Source of the DNA: Amaricoccus macauensis
GTDB lineage: Bacteria; Pseudomonadota; Alphaproteobacteria; Rhodobacterales; Rhodobacteraceae
DNA length: 64,000 bases
Direction: 5' to 3'
Assembly (NCBI RefSeq): GCF_014201905.1
Contig: NZ_JACHFM010000001.1
Coordinates: 1,378,994 to 1,442,993 of the forward strand
The position numbers were made by a program, and so were the translations under genes. This document shows, one piece after another, positions 1-8,056 of the stretch. The stretch's first letter is position 1. Every line of letters starts with the position of its first letter. The notes beneath the pieces were generated by a model that worked only from the letters and a program-made list of their open reading frames with translations, searched no databases and had not been told where the DNA came from.

Positions 1-555
1 AAGCCGGACCGAGTGGCTGAGCGGCCGGACGAAGTAGGAGATGACCTCGATCACCGCGAGGACGATCCGCAGCGCCACGGTCGGCGCGCTCGCCACCCAG
101 AACAGGTTCAGGAAGTGGGCGCCGTGCTTCACGAAGCCGATCACCGTCACCGAAATGAAGACCGCCAGCGCGAGGACCGCCGTGACCGCGATGTGCGAGG
201 TCGGCGCGAAGCTGGTCGGAATGAGCGAGAGCAGGTTCGAGCAGAGGACGAAGAGGAAGAGCGTCATGATGTACGGGAAGTACTTGGCGCCTTCCTTGCC
301 GGTGATGTCGGTCACCATCTTGTGGACGAAGCCATAGGTCGCTTCGGCCATGGACTGCGCCCGGGTCGGGACGAGCGCCCGGCTGCGGGAACCCATGAGC
401 ATGAGCGCGCTCGCCGCGGCGACCGTCAGCAGCAGCCAGAGGGTCGCGTTCGTCGGGGTGAACCAGTGGACGGTGTCCCCGCCGAACAGCGGAGTGACCT
501 TGAACTGCTCCATCGGGTGAATGTTGAACCCGCTGCCGCCCGCTTCTTCCGCCAT
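1..555 (-). CDS. atpB: ATP synthase F0 subunit a (partial, C-terminus outside window)
   Basis: Encodes the N-terminal 185 residues of the membrane proton-channel subunit a of F0F1 ATP synthase, which forms the half-channels against the c-ring. The start ATG ([18 protein letters not shown]) follows atpI by 7 bases. Hydrophobic segments are visible ([32 protein letters not shown], and [19 protein letters not shown]). The fragment ends in RPLSHSVRL, which from knowledge of the family contains the essential arginine of the channel helix; the rest of that helix and the last helix lie beyond base 1. It is co-oriented with atpI, the usual F0 operon order. The 5-prime end is intact and the truncation is only the window edge. 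Confidence 0.96.
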   Translation of the reverse strand, partial: MAEEAGGSGFNIHPMEQFKVTPLFGGDTVHWFTPTNATLWLLLTVAAASALMLMGSRSRALVPTRAQSMAEATYGFVHKMVTDITGKEGAKYFPYIMTLFLFVLCSNLLSLIPTSFAPTSHIAVTAVLALAVFISVTVIGFVKHGAHFLNLFWVASAPTVALRIVLAVIEVISYFVRPLSHSVRL

Positions 556-562
556 TGCCCTC

Positions 563-931
563 TCACTCCTCGTCGGGATCGCCCGGATCCCGCATATTGT
601 CGTTGGCTGGTCGGCGCGACAGCGCCGCCTCTCCGCGTCCCTCACGCACCTCCTGAGCGGTGCGCATCATCGTGCGGACCCCCGCCGCGAACCCCAGCAG
701 TGCGAACACCACCAGAAAGATCGGCATCGTTCCCGCCGCCCAGTCGATCGCGTAGCCGATCCCCAGACCGAGGGCCATGCCAGCGACCAGCTCCGTCACC
801 ATCCGCCACGCGAGCGAGCCCTGGGTGTACTCCCCGTGCCCTCTTGGCGCCGGTTCCTCCCGGGTCGCCTTGGCTGCGGCGATCCGCTCTTCGAGACGCT
901 TCAGTCTCTCGTCAAACGGGTCTTCCGCCAT
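563..931 (-). CDS. atpI: AtpI-type F0 assembly protein
   Basis: A 122-residue small membrane protein at the head of the F0 operon, 7 bases before atpB. The N-terminal third is charged ([20 protein letters not shown]), followed by two hydrophobic helices around [23 protein letters not shown] and [17 protein letters not shown], then a charged tail. This matches the AtpI/FoI family, thought to help c-ring assembly or Mg2+ handling. A GGGGAG stretch about 9 bases upstream supports the start. The 236-base gap to the divergent ArsR gene presumably holds the operon promoter. Confidence 0.9.
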   Translation of the reverse strand: MAEDPFDERLKRLEERIAAAKATREEPAPRGHGEYTQGSLAWRMVTELVAGMALGLGIGYAIDWAAGTMPIFLVVFALLGFAAGVRTMMRTAQEVREGRGEAALSRRPANDNMRDPGDPDEE

Positions 932-1121
932 GCCCGGCCGCTCCCCTGCCGGCTTTCGCTTGCGCGATGTGGTAACGGAATGCGGAGCAGGGAGTCAAGC
1001 GAATGTCGGCACCGCACGAGTTCGGCAAGTGCTTGATGCAGGTAGATTTTATCAAATCGCCGACCATGGTCCGATGGCTTTTTCGCGCCGCGGCGCGCCC
1101 CCGGGATCACCGCCACGATCC

Positions 1122-1137
1122 TCAACCGAACGGTTGA
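1122..1137. promoter_or_regulatory. Inverted repeat, probable ArsR-family operator
   Basis: TCAACCG-AA-CGGTTGA, a perfect 7-base inverted repeat with a 2-base spacer, lies 30 bases before the ArsR-type gene start. Its shape fits operators of the ArsR subgroup that contact AACCNNNNGGTT-like sites; assignment to this regulator is inferred from position. It sits in the divergent atpI/arsR spacer, 190 bases from the atpI start. Confidence 0.55.
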
Positions 1138-1167
1138 ATTTCTTCTGCGACACCAGCAGGATGGCGC

Positions 1168-1530
1168 ATGAGCACCGATCTCGACGTGATTTTTGCCGCA
1201 TTGGCCGACCCGACGCGCCGGGCGATCCTCTCCGCGCTGATGGACGGTGACCGGACGGTGGGGGAACTCGCCGAGCCGCACGAGATGTCGCTCGCCGCGA
1301 TCTCGAAGCACCTTCAGGTGCTCGCCCGCGCCGGGCTGCTCGTGCAGGAGCGGTCGGGGCGGGCAGTCACCTGCCGGGCGCTGCCGGACGGGCTGCGGGC
1401 GGCCGGCATCTGGATACAGGGCGTCGGCGGGTTTGACGCGGACGACCTCGACGCACTGGAGGAACTGGTCCGCGCCGGGCTTGCGGCCGGCGTGGAGACT
1501 GGCGCGGAGACTGGCGCGGAGACCAGCTGA
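1168..1530 (+). CDS. ArsR-family winged-helix transcriptional regulator
   Basis: A 120-residue regulator. The N-terminus (DVIFAALADPTRRAILSAL) and the recognition region (LAAISKHLQVLARAGLLVQE) are the classic ArsR winged helix. No CxC metal motif of ArsR/SmtB sensors is seen, so it probably belongs to the metal-independent SdpR/YgaV-like group often paired with an SRPBCC (AHSA1) protein, but no such partner is next to it. It probably autoregulates through the palindrome just upstream. The C-terminal tail holds a short ETGA repeat from a 12-base tandem duplication. The target is unknown. Confidence 0.88.
   Translation: MSTDLDVIFAALADPTRRAILSALMDGDRTVGELAEPHEMSLAAISKHLQVLARAGLLVQERSGRAVTCRALPDGLRAAGIWIQGVGGFDADDLDALEELVRAGLAAGVETGAETGAETS
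1494..1523 (+). repeat. 12-base tandem repeat at the end of the ArsR gene
   Basis: GGAGACTGGCGC occurs twice in tandem (1494-1505 and 1506-1517), followed by a six-base partial copy. It encodes ETGA-ETGA-ET. Gain or loss of a unit would change protein length by four residues without a frameshift. Confidence 0.7.
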
Positions 1531-1539
1531 CCGGATCGC

Positions 1540-3474
1540 TCAGAGCAGGAAGTCGTGCTCCGCATAGGCCGACGCCGGCCGGCCGCCGTCGCGCAGGAGA
1601 ATGGCGAACTCGAAGGCCGCGTCCGCGTCGGTGTTGCCACGCACCAGCGTGTCGGAGCCGAAGTCGACGAGGGTGAGACCACCGGCGCCGCGCAGGCCGA
1701 GGCTGAACGCCTGGTTCCCGGCGACGGTGGTGTCGGCGTCGATGTCGGCGAGGTCGATCAGGTCGCCCCAACTCGCGCCGGCGCCGATGAAGTCGAGGAT
1801 CAGGTCGGGCGCCCGGGCGGTCGACTCCGAAGTCGCGTTGAAGTCGAAGGTGTCGAAGCCGGTGCCGCCGCGCAGGCGGTCGGCGCCGAGCCCGCCGGTC
1901 AGGGTGTCGTTGTTCGCCGCGCCGACGAGGGTGTCGTCACCCGCACCACCATCAATGCGGTTCTGCGCGGCACTGCCCGCCAGTCCGTCGGCAAAGGCCG
2001 AGCCGCGCAGGTCCTCCATGCTGATGAGCGTGTCGACCCCCGCGCCGCGGGTATTCTGCGCCGTCGTCAGGGCGAGGCTCACCTGCACCGCCCTCGCCGC
2101 GTGGCTGTAGTCGGCGAGATCGACGCCGATGCGGCCGTCGATGATGTCGTTGCCGGCGCCGCCCTCGATGACGTTGCGCCCGACGCCCCCGGTGAGGGCG
2201 TCGTTGCCGGCGCCGCCGATCAGATTCGAGAAACCGTCGAGCGTATCGACTCCCGCGCCGCCGGTGTCCTGCCCGCCGATGATGCGCAGGTCCACCGCCA
2301 CGTCGGCACCAGCGCCGCCATAGCTCGCGGTGTCCCGCCCGCCGCCGCCGGTCAGGGAGTCGTTTCCGGGACCACCCTCGATGATGTTGTCGCCACTGTT
2401 CCCGGTCAGCGTATCGTCGAAGCTCGCGCCGGTGACGTTCTCGATCCCTGTGATCAGGTCGCCACCGGACGGCTGTGGCCCGGTGAGGGTAAGATCTATG
2501 GACACGCCGATCAGTCCGACGGTCGGGGAATAGCTGGCGGTATCGATTCCGGCGCCGCCGTCAATGGCCCCGGCACCTCGGTAGACGAAGATCACATCGT
2601 CCCCGGCGTCCCCATGGAGCGACCCCCGGGAGTGGGCGACCAGCGTGTCGTTGCCGGTGCCGCCGTGGACTGTGTCGCGTGTCCCGGAGTGGATCACGTC
2701 GTTGCCGGATGCTCCGAACAGCAAGTCCCCATCGTAGTCCGACCAGTCGTCGATGATGTCGTTCCCGGCCCCACCGCGCAGGGTGTCGTTCCCGACACCG
2801 CCGGAGAGCTGGTCGTTGCCGTCACCGCCCACCACCAGCGCGTCCGCCCAGCCGCCGGTGTAGATGAGCGCGGTCCGCGTGCCCGGCGCGACCGTGAGGC
2901 TCTCGGTGGAGTGGCCGCCGATGATGTAGGCGCGCACCAGAACCGGGTCGAAGTGCAGCACGCTGCTGCCCTGGCCGGAGATCTGGAAGTGGACGGCGAT
3001 CTTGCCCGGTGCCGCGCCGATCTCGGAGAACGCATCGAATTGCGAGGCGGCGAGTTTCGACACGCTGTCCCTCGACGAGCCTTCGAGGCGCTCGAAGCCG
3101 CGGACCCGCGCGTTCGAGATGTCTCCGGGGATGTCCCCGCCGAGTTGCAGTGTGTCGCGCCCGGCGCCGCCGTTCAGGACGGTCGGCGCGCCGGTGGCGA
3201 GAACGGTGTCGTTGCCCGCTCCGCCATCGGCGACGTCGAAGGTCCCGACCTGGAGAAAGTCGTTGCCGGCGTTGCCGAGAAGCGTGTCGCGCGCGCCGTC
3301 GTCGGTCTTGCCGAAGTCATAGGCGGCGAGAATGTCGTTCCCGAAGCCGCCGCGCAGCACGTCCGCGCCGCCGAAGCCGATGAGCGTATCGTTCCCGCCG
3401 AGACCGGAGAGCTCGTCATCCGCGGCTCCCCCGAACAGCGAGTCGGGCAATGGCGTTCCGTTCAATGTGGTCAT
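1540..3474 (-). CDS. RTX calcium-binding protein with M10-type C-terminal domain
   Basis: A 644-residue protein of the haemolysin-type repeat class. Many GGxGxDxLxG nonapeptides are seen: near the N-terminus ([19 protein letters not shown]), in the middle and near the C-terminus. They are expected to form calcium-binding parallel beta-rolls. The last part ([29 protein letters not shown]) resembles the serralysin M10 C-terminal domain, but no HExxH protease domain exists. It ends in DFLL, a typical hydrophobic tip for type I secretion signals, so it is probably exported as a whole. No ABC/MFP/TolC exporter genes are nearby. The start at 3474 was chosen because GGAG lies 8 bases before it; a longer frame to 3558 lacks support. 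Its cargo function is unknown. Confidence 0.85.
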   Translation of the reverse strand: MTTLNGTPLPDSLFGGAADDELSGLGGNDTLIGFGGADVLRGGFGNDILAAYDFGKTDDGARDTLLGNAGNDFLQVGTFDVADGGAGNDTVLATGAPTVLNGGAGRDTLQLGGDIPGDISNARVRGFERLEGSSRDSVSKLAASQFDAFSEIGAAPGKIAVHFQISGQGSSVLHFDPVLVRAYIIGGHSTESLTVAPGTRTALIYTGGWADALVVGGDGNDQLSGGVGNDTLRGGAGNDIIDDWSDYDGDLLFGASGNDVIHSGTRDTVHGGTGNDTLVAHSRGSLHGDAGDDVIFVYRGAGAIDGGAGIDTASYSPTVGLIGVSIDLTLTGPQPSGGDLITGIENVTGASFDDTLTGNSGDNIIEGGPGNDSLTGGGGRDTASYGGAGADVAVDLRIIGGQDTGGAGVDTLDGFSNLIGGAGNDALTGGVGRNVIEGGAGNDIIDGRIGVDLADYSHAARAVQVSLALTTAQNTRGAGVDTLISMEDLRGSAFADGLAGSAAQNRIDGGAGDDTLVGAANNDTLTGGLGADRLRGGTGFDTFDFNATSESTARAPDLILDFIGAGASWGDLIDLADIDADTTVAGNQAFSLGLRGAGGLTLVDFGSDTLVRGNTDADAAFEFAILLRDGGRPASAYAEHDFLL

Positions 3475-3652
3475 CGCGCGCTCCGGTGGCCGAAGGTCCG
3501 TCCGGGACCGCAATAGGCCCTGGTCGGTTAAGGTATTCCTCGCGGGGCGCCCGAACAACTTCAGGCCATCAGCCCGGTGTAAAACGCCCTTGCGCTTGCC
3601 CGTGCCCGGGCGGCGGCGTAAGACTGCCGGGCTTCAGAGACCGAGGACCCGC

Positions 3653-5137
3653 ATGGCCGAGCTTGCCTATTCCGAGCCCGAACCGAAGATCATCGCCGGC
3701 GCCAAGGGCGACTGGGAGATCGTGATCGGCATGGAAGTCCATGCCCAGGTGCTGTCGAACGCCAAGCTGTTCTCCGGCGCCTCCACGGCCTTCGGCGGCG
3801 CGCCGAATTCGCATGTGAGCCTCGTCGACGCGGCGATGCCCGGAATGCTGCCGGTCATCAACGGCTTCTGCATCGAGCAGGCGGTGCGCACCGGGCTGGG
3901 GCTGAAGGCGAAGATCAACCCGTTCTCGCGCTTCGACCGGAAGAACTATTTCTATCCCGACCTGCCGCAGGGCTATCAGATCAGCCAGCTCTATCACCCC
4001 ATCGTCGGCGAGGGCGAAGTGCTCGTCGACATGAAGCCCGGCGTCGCGCGCCGGGTGCGGGTCGAGCGCATCCACCTCGAGCAGGACGCGGGCAAGTCGG
4101 TGCACGACCTCGACCCGGAACTCTCTTACGTCGACCTGAACCGCACCGGCGTGGCCCTCATGGAGATCGTGTCGATGCCCGACATCCGCGGCCCCGAGGA
4201 GGCGGCGGAGTACGTGCGCAAGCTGCGGCAGATCCTGCGCTACCTCGGCACCTGCGATGGCAACATGCAGGAGGGCAGCCTGCGCGCCGACGTGAACGTC
4301 TCGGTGCGGCCGCAGGGATCGACCGAGCTCGGCACGCGTTGCGAGATCAAGAACATGAACTCCATGCGCTTCATCACACAGGCGATCGAGTTCGAGGCGC
4401 GCCGGCAGATCGCCATCCTCGAGGACGGCGGCAAGGTGGATCAGGAGACGCGGCTCTACGACCCCAACCGGGGTGAGACGCGGTCCATGCGGTCGAAGGA
4501 GGAGGCACACGACTATCGCTACTTCCCCGACCCCGACCTCCTGCCGGTCCAGCTGGAGCAGGCATGGATCGACGGCATCGCCGCGACCCTGCCGGAGCTG
4601 CCGGACGCCCGAAAGGCGCGCTACGTCGCGGATTTCGGCATGACCGAGTATGACGCGGGCGTCCTGACCGCCGAGACCACGAGCGCCGCCTATTTCGAGG
4701 CGGTGGCCGAGGGGCGCGACGGCAAGCAGGCGGCGAACTGGGTGATCAACGAGCTTTTCGGCCGGCTGAACAAGGAAGGGCTCGGCATCGACGAGAGCCC
4801 GGTCTCGGCGGCCCAGCTCGGCGGGCTCATCGACCTGGTGGCGTCGGAGGAGATCTCCGGCAAGATCGGTAAGGATGTCTTCGAGATCCTCTGGACCGAA
4901 GGCGGCGATCCGGCGACAATCGTCGCGGAACGGGGCCTGAGGCAGGTGACGGACACCGGCGCGATCGAAGCGGCGGTGGACGAGGTGGTCACGGCGAACC
5001 CCGACAAGGCCGCGCAGGCGAAAGAGAAGCCCTCGATGGCAGGGTGGTTCGTCGGTCAGGTGATGAAGGCGACTGGCGGAAAGGCCAACCCGAAGGCGGT
5101 GAACGCGTTGGTGCGCGCCCGGCTTGGCCTCGAGTGA
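3653..5137 (+). CDS. gatB: Aspartyl/glutamyl-tRNA(Asn/Gln) amidotransferase subunit B
   Basis: A 494-residue GatB, which with GatC and GatA amidates misacylated Glu-tRNA(Gln) or Asp-tRNA(Asn). Family blocks are intact: [61 protein letters not shown] and QETRLYD, with the C-terminal GatB/YqeY helical domain ([10 protein letters not shown]). The ATG at 3653 is preceded by GAGG at 6-base spacing, and the resulting length suits the family; the open frame extends upstream without a better start. gatA and gatC are not in this window. It runs divergently from the RTX gene and is followed after 25 bases by a small DUF4177 gene. Confidence 0.97.
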   Translation: MAELAYSEPEPKIIAGAKGDWEIVIGMEVHAQVLSNAKLFSGASTAFGGAPNSHVSLVDAAMPGMLPVINGFCIEQAVRTGLGLKAKINPFSRFDRKNYFYPDLPQGYQISQLYHPIVGEGEVLVDMKPGVARRVRVERIHLEQDAGKSVHDLDPELSYVDLNRTGVALMEIVSMPDIRGPEEAAEYVRKLRQILRYLGTCDGNMQEGSLRADVNVSVRPQGSTELGTRCEIKNMNSMRFITQAIEFEARRQIAILEDGGKVDQETRLYDPNRGETRSMRSKEEAHDYRYFPDPDLLPVQLEQAWIDGIAATLPELPDARKARYVADFGMTEYDAGVLTAETTSAAYFEAVAEGRDGKQAANWVINELFGRLNKEGLGIDESPVSAAQLGGLIDLVASEEISGKIGKDVFEILWTEGGDPATIVAERGLRQVTDTGAIEAAVDEVVTANPDKAAQAKEKPSMAGWFVGQVMKATGGKANPKAVNALVRARLGLE

Positions 5138-5162
5138 CGTGACGCGTACCCCGGAGGGTGGC

Positions 5163-5681
5163 ATGACGAGTTACGACTACAAGGTGGTTCCGGCACCGCG
5201 CCGGGCGCGCAAGATCAAGGGGGTGAAGCGGCCGGAAGAGCTCTTCGCCATGACCCTTGCGGAGGCAATCAACGAGGTGGCCCGTCAGGGCTGGGAGTAC
5301 GTCTGTACCGAGTCGCTGGTGGCCGAGGGTGCGGGCGGATGGTTCCGGCGCGGGTCATCGACGGATCACACGGTCATGGTGTTCCGGCGCGAGCGCGAGA
5401 CGCTCGGGCCGCGGCTTGCCGCCGGCGCCGCCGCGGGTGCCGGCACGGGGTATCAGGAGCTGCTTCGCACACCGGAGCCGGCGCAGGCCGTGGGACGCGA
5501 GCGACAAGGCGAGCGCCCGGCCCCGGCCGAGCGTCCCGTCGACCGGGCGGTGGAGCGGGTGGTGGTCGACCGCCTGCAATCGACGCTCCGGCATCATCCG
5601 GTCCGGCTCGAACCCATGCTCGATGACGAGTTGCCGCCGCGGCGTCCGGGGCCACGGCTCGGGCCAGCAGAGCAGCCCTGA
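5163..5681 (+). CDS. DUF4177 domain protein
   Basis: A 172-residue protein. Residues 1-80 (TSYDYKVVPAPRRARKIKG, LAEAINEVARQGWEYV, HTVMVFRRE) match the DUF4177 fold, a small domain common downstream of gatB-like genes in Rhodobacterales. The remainder is low-complexity, proline/arginine-rich and probably disordered, longer than most family members. GGAGGG 4 bases upstream fixes the start at 5163 rather than the earlier in-frame ATG inside the gatB end. It may be co-transcribed with gatB. Function unknown. Confidence 0.8.
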   Translation: MTSYDYKVVPAPRRARKIKGVKRPEELFAMTLAEAINEVARQGWEYVCTESLVAEGAGGWFRRGSSTDHTVMVFRRERETLGPRLAAGAAAGAGTGYQELLRTPEPAQAVGRERQGERPAPAERPVDRAVERVVVDRLQSTLRHHPVRLEPMLDDELPPRRPGPRLGPAEQP

Positions 5682-5721
5682 GCCGGCCCCTCTGGCGCAC
5701 ACGCCGGGGCGTCCCCATCTG

Positions 5722-5985
5722 TCAGGTCGAGAGGTCGAGCGCGAGGGCGTGAACGCCGCCGGTGAGTTCGGATTCGAGGGTACGGTGGACCGCCCGGCTG
5801 CGCTCGATGCGGCTCATGCCGGCGAGCGCGCTCGAGCGCATGACCACGCGAAAGTGCGTCGATCCGCCCTCACGCCAGCCGCCATGGCCGCGATGGGACT
5901 CGCTCTCGTCGATCACCTCCAGGTGCTCCGGCTGGAATGCCGCCGCGAGCTTTGCCCGCATGATCTCGGCCACTGTCTGGGTCAT
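5722..5985 (-). CDS. bolA: BolA family protein
   Basis: An 87-residue BolA-type protein. Visible are the start TVAEIMRAKLAAAFQPEHLEV, the loop HRGHGGW, and FRVVMRSSALAGMSRIERSR with the C-terminal histidine region (HALAL). BolA proteins pair with monothiol glutaredoxins in Fe-S or iron signalling. AGGAG 5 bases before the ATG supports the start. It runs divergently from the J-domain gene, as commonly seen in alphaproteobacteria. Confidence 0.94.
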   Translation of the reverse strand: MTQTVAEIMRAKLAAAFQPEHLEVIDESESHRGHGGWREGGSTHFRVVMRSSALAGMSRIERSRAVHRTLESELTGGVHALALDLST

Positions 5986-6111
5986 GCTGTCTCCTCTCTG
6001 CCGGACGGGCTTTTGGCCGGTGCCGGCTATGGTCTAAACTCCTGCGCTCCGAGTCGCGGCGGCCCTGAGTCGCCCCATCCGAGTCGCACGAAAGCATACC
6101 GAGGTCTCGCC

Positions 6112-6768
6112 TTGACAGCCGATCGCCGCAACCCGTTCAACCTCGACATGTCGGTCAGCGCCGACAAGAAACGGCGCTCGCGCAGCCGTGGCGGCCCGGC
6201 GGCCGTGGAGACATCGGGCCGGCCCTGCGAAAAGCCCGGCTGCGGCAAGCCCGGGAAATTCCGCGCGCCGAAGTCGCCTGACAATCTCGACGACTTCCAC
6301 TGGTTTTGTCTCGACCACGTGCGCGAGTACAATCTGAAGTGGAACTTTTTCGACACCCTGCCGGAGGATGAGCTCGCGGCCCGGGTGGAGGCCGACCGCG
6401 TGTGGGGGCGCGCCACCCAGCCTCTGGGCGATCGTGGCCCGGCGCACCCGCACACCGACGGACGCGCCTGGCAGCGTTTTGGCTATACCGATCCGATGGA
6501 ACTGCTCGGTGAGAAGGCAACCCTGAACCCCGGCTCCGATCGCGCCCGTCCGCAGCCCCGGCGCCTGCCGTCGACGGAACGGCGCGCGCTCGAGATCCTC
6601 GACGCGCAGGACACCCAGAGCAAGACCGAAATCCGTCAGCAATACAAGGCACTTGTGAAGGATCTGCACCCCGACATGAACGGCGGCCGCCGCGATGACG
6701 AGGCTCGCCTCGCGGAAGTCGTCTGGGCATGGGAGCAGATCAAGGCGAGCCGCAGCTTCCGGGAGTGA
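6112..6768 (+). CDS. DnaJ-class J-domain protein
   Basis: A 218-residue cytoplasmic co-chaperone-like protein. The N-terminal part contains FNLDMSVSADKKRRSR, two Cys pairs (CEKPGCGKPGK) and a conserved FHWFCLDHVREYNLKWNFF block. The C-terminal part is a J domain (RALEILDAQDTQSKTEIRQ, then LVKDLHPDMNGG with the HPD motif). The start is TTG at 6112: GAGG lies 7 bases upstream and the resulting N-terminus fits homologues that read (N/D)PFxxDMSVSADKKR. The next in-frame ATG at 6148 has no ribosome site. It is divergent from bolA, with a 126-base promoter spacer between them. Confidence 0.88.
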   Translation: MTADRRNPFNLDMSVSADKKRRSRSRGGPAAVETSGRPCEKPGCGKPGKFRAPKSPDNLDDFHWFCLDHVREYNLKWNFFDTLPEDELAARVEADRVWGRATQPLGDRGPAHPHTDGRAWQRFGYTDPMELLGEKATLNPGSDRARPQPRRLPSTERRALEILDAQDTQSKTEIRQQYKALVKDLHPDMNGGRRDDEARLAEVVWAWEQIKASRSFRE

Positions 6769-6793
6769 CCGGAGGCGAGACCGGGCGCGATGG

Positions 6794-7828
6794 TCAGATC
6801 GGGATTCCGGTCGTCATCCGCTCGTGGCTCTGCCGCGCCGTGAAGCGGAGCGGGATCAGCTTCGAACACGGCACCTCGGTCTCGTCGCCGACCGCATCGG
6901 GTGACTGCGCGATCAGCCGCAGCGCCAGCTCGCGGCCCACCGCCGCCAGATCGGCGTCGTAGTAGCTGAGAGCCGGCGCCAGCGAGCGCGCCTCGAACGG
7001 CGGGAAGTTACAGACGACGGACACGTCCTGACCCACCTTGTGGCCCATCCCGCCAAGCTCGCGGTAGAGCGCAATGGCAATGCCTTCGTTGGTCGCGACG
7101 TAGGCCGTGGGGGCTCGCGGCGCGGACATGATGGCACGTCCCTCCGCCGTCGGCTCGCCATTCGCCATCGGGACGAGCCGAACGGCCTCCGGGGGCAACC
7201 CGAGACGGACCACCTCGGCCCGGAACGCCGCAACGAGGATCTCCTGATAGTTCAGCAGTGACTCTCCGGTCGCGATCGCCATCCGGCGGTGGCCGTCCGC
7301 CACGAAGCGACGGGCGGCATCGGCGGCCATCGTCTCGAAGTCGAAGTCCACGAAGGAATAGTCGTCTATCCCGGCGCTCCGGCCAAAGGCGACATAGCCG
7401 ATCCCCGCCTCCTGCAGGTAGGCGATCCGCGGATCATTCGGAACGGTCTGGCTGATGACGACCGAGTCGACGATCCGCCGCTGCACGATGCGTTTCAGAT
7501 GCTCCGGGCCGTCTTCGTCGGCCCCGCGAGACAGCATGATCAGATCAAGGCCGCGCTCATGGAGCTCCTGGCGCAGCCCTTCCAGCACCACGAACAGGCC
7601 CGGGTCGTAGACCGTCCCGCCCATGTTCGAGGGAATGACGATCGCCACCATGCCGGTGCGGCCACTGCGCAGGCTTCGCCCGGATTGGTTCGGGACGTAG
7701 CCGCTTCGCATCGCTGCTGCCTTCACGCGCGCCCGGGTCGCTGGATTGACATCCGGCCGATCATTGAGCGCCCGCGACACCGTCCCGATGGACAGCTGCA
7801 GCTCCTTTGCCAGACGTCGGATCCCCAT
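6794..7828 (-). CDS. LacI-family transcriptional regulator
   Basis: A 344-residue LacI/GalR regulator. The N-terminal helix-turn-helix with hinge (GIRRLAKELQLSIGTVSRAL, NPATRARVKAAAMRSGYVPN) is complete, followed by a periplasmic-binding-protein-like effector domain (GMVAIVIPSNMGG, FETMAADAARRFVADGHRRM, YVATNEGIAIALYREL). AGGAGGAG directly upstream sets the start at 7828; the open frame continues far upstream by chance. It is divergent from the peroxidase-like gene, with a 228-base spacer containing an eight-T run (about 7920-7927). It may control that gene, but no sugar-uptake or catabolic partner is nearby. Effector unknown. Confidence 0.92.
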   Translation of the reverse strand: MGIRRLAKELQLSIGTVSRALNDRPDVNPATRARVKAAAMRSGYVPNQSGRSLRSGRTGMVAIVIPSNMGGTVYDPGLFVVLEGLRQELHERGLDLIMLSRGADEDGPEHLKRIVQRRIVDSVVISQTVPNDPRIAYLQEAGIGYVAFGRSAGIDDYSFVDFDFETMAADAARRFVADGHRRMAIATGESLLNYQEILVAAFRAEVVRLGLPPEAVRLVPMANGEPTAEGRAIMSAPRAPTAYVATNEGIAIALYRELGGMGHKVGQDVSVVCNFPPFEARSLAPALSYYDADLAAVGRELALRLIAQSPDAVGDETEVPCSKLIPLRFTARQSHERMTTGIPI

Positions 7829-8056
7829 CCGCTCCTCCTGGGGTTGCATTTTGCCGCGCCAAACTTGTTCGGTATGGCCGTGGTACGCGCGAAACGCAAT
7901 GGGCAGGCACCCGGATCGTTTTTTTTCCGCGTCGGTCCCGGGATTTACGTTTCTCTCACGATCGCCGGGCGCCCACCGCCCTACCACGGTGTCATCTCGT
8001 GATGTCACGGGATGCTCTCGCTGCTTCGGGGGCCGGCCAAGTCGAGATAAGCACAG

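Noticed and set aside
1900-3450. Regularly spaced repeats resembling a CRISPR or satellite array
   Set aside because: They are the DNA form of in-frame GGxGxDxLxG protein repeats of varying sequence, with no conserved repeat/spacer structure.
1555-3516. A 653-codon open frame opposite the RTX gene
   Set aside because: It is a mirror of the repetitive high-GC RTX coding sequence, with valine/alanine/glycine-rich low-complexity translation and no family motifs.
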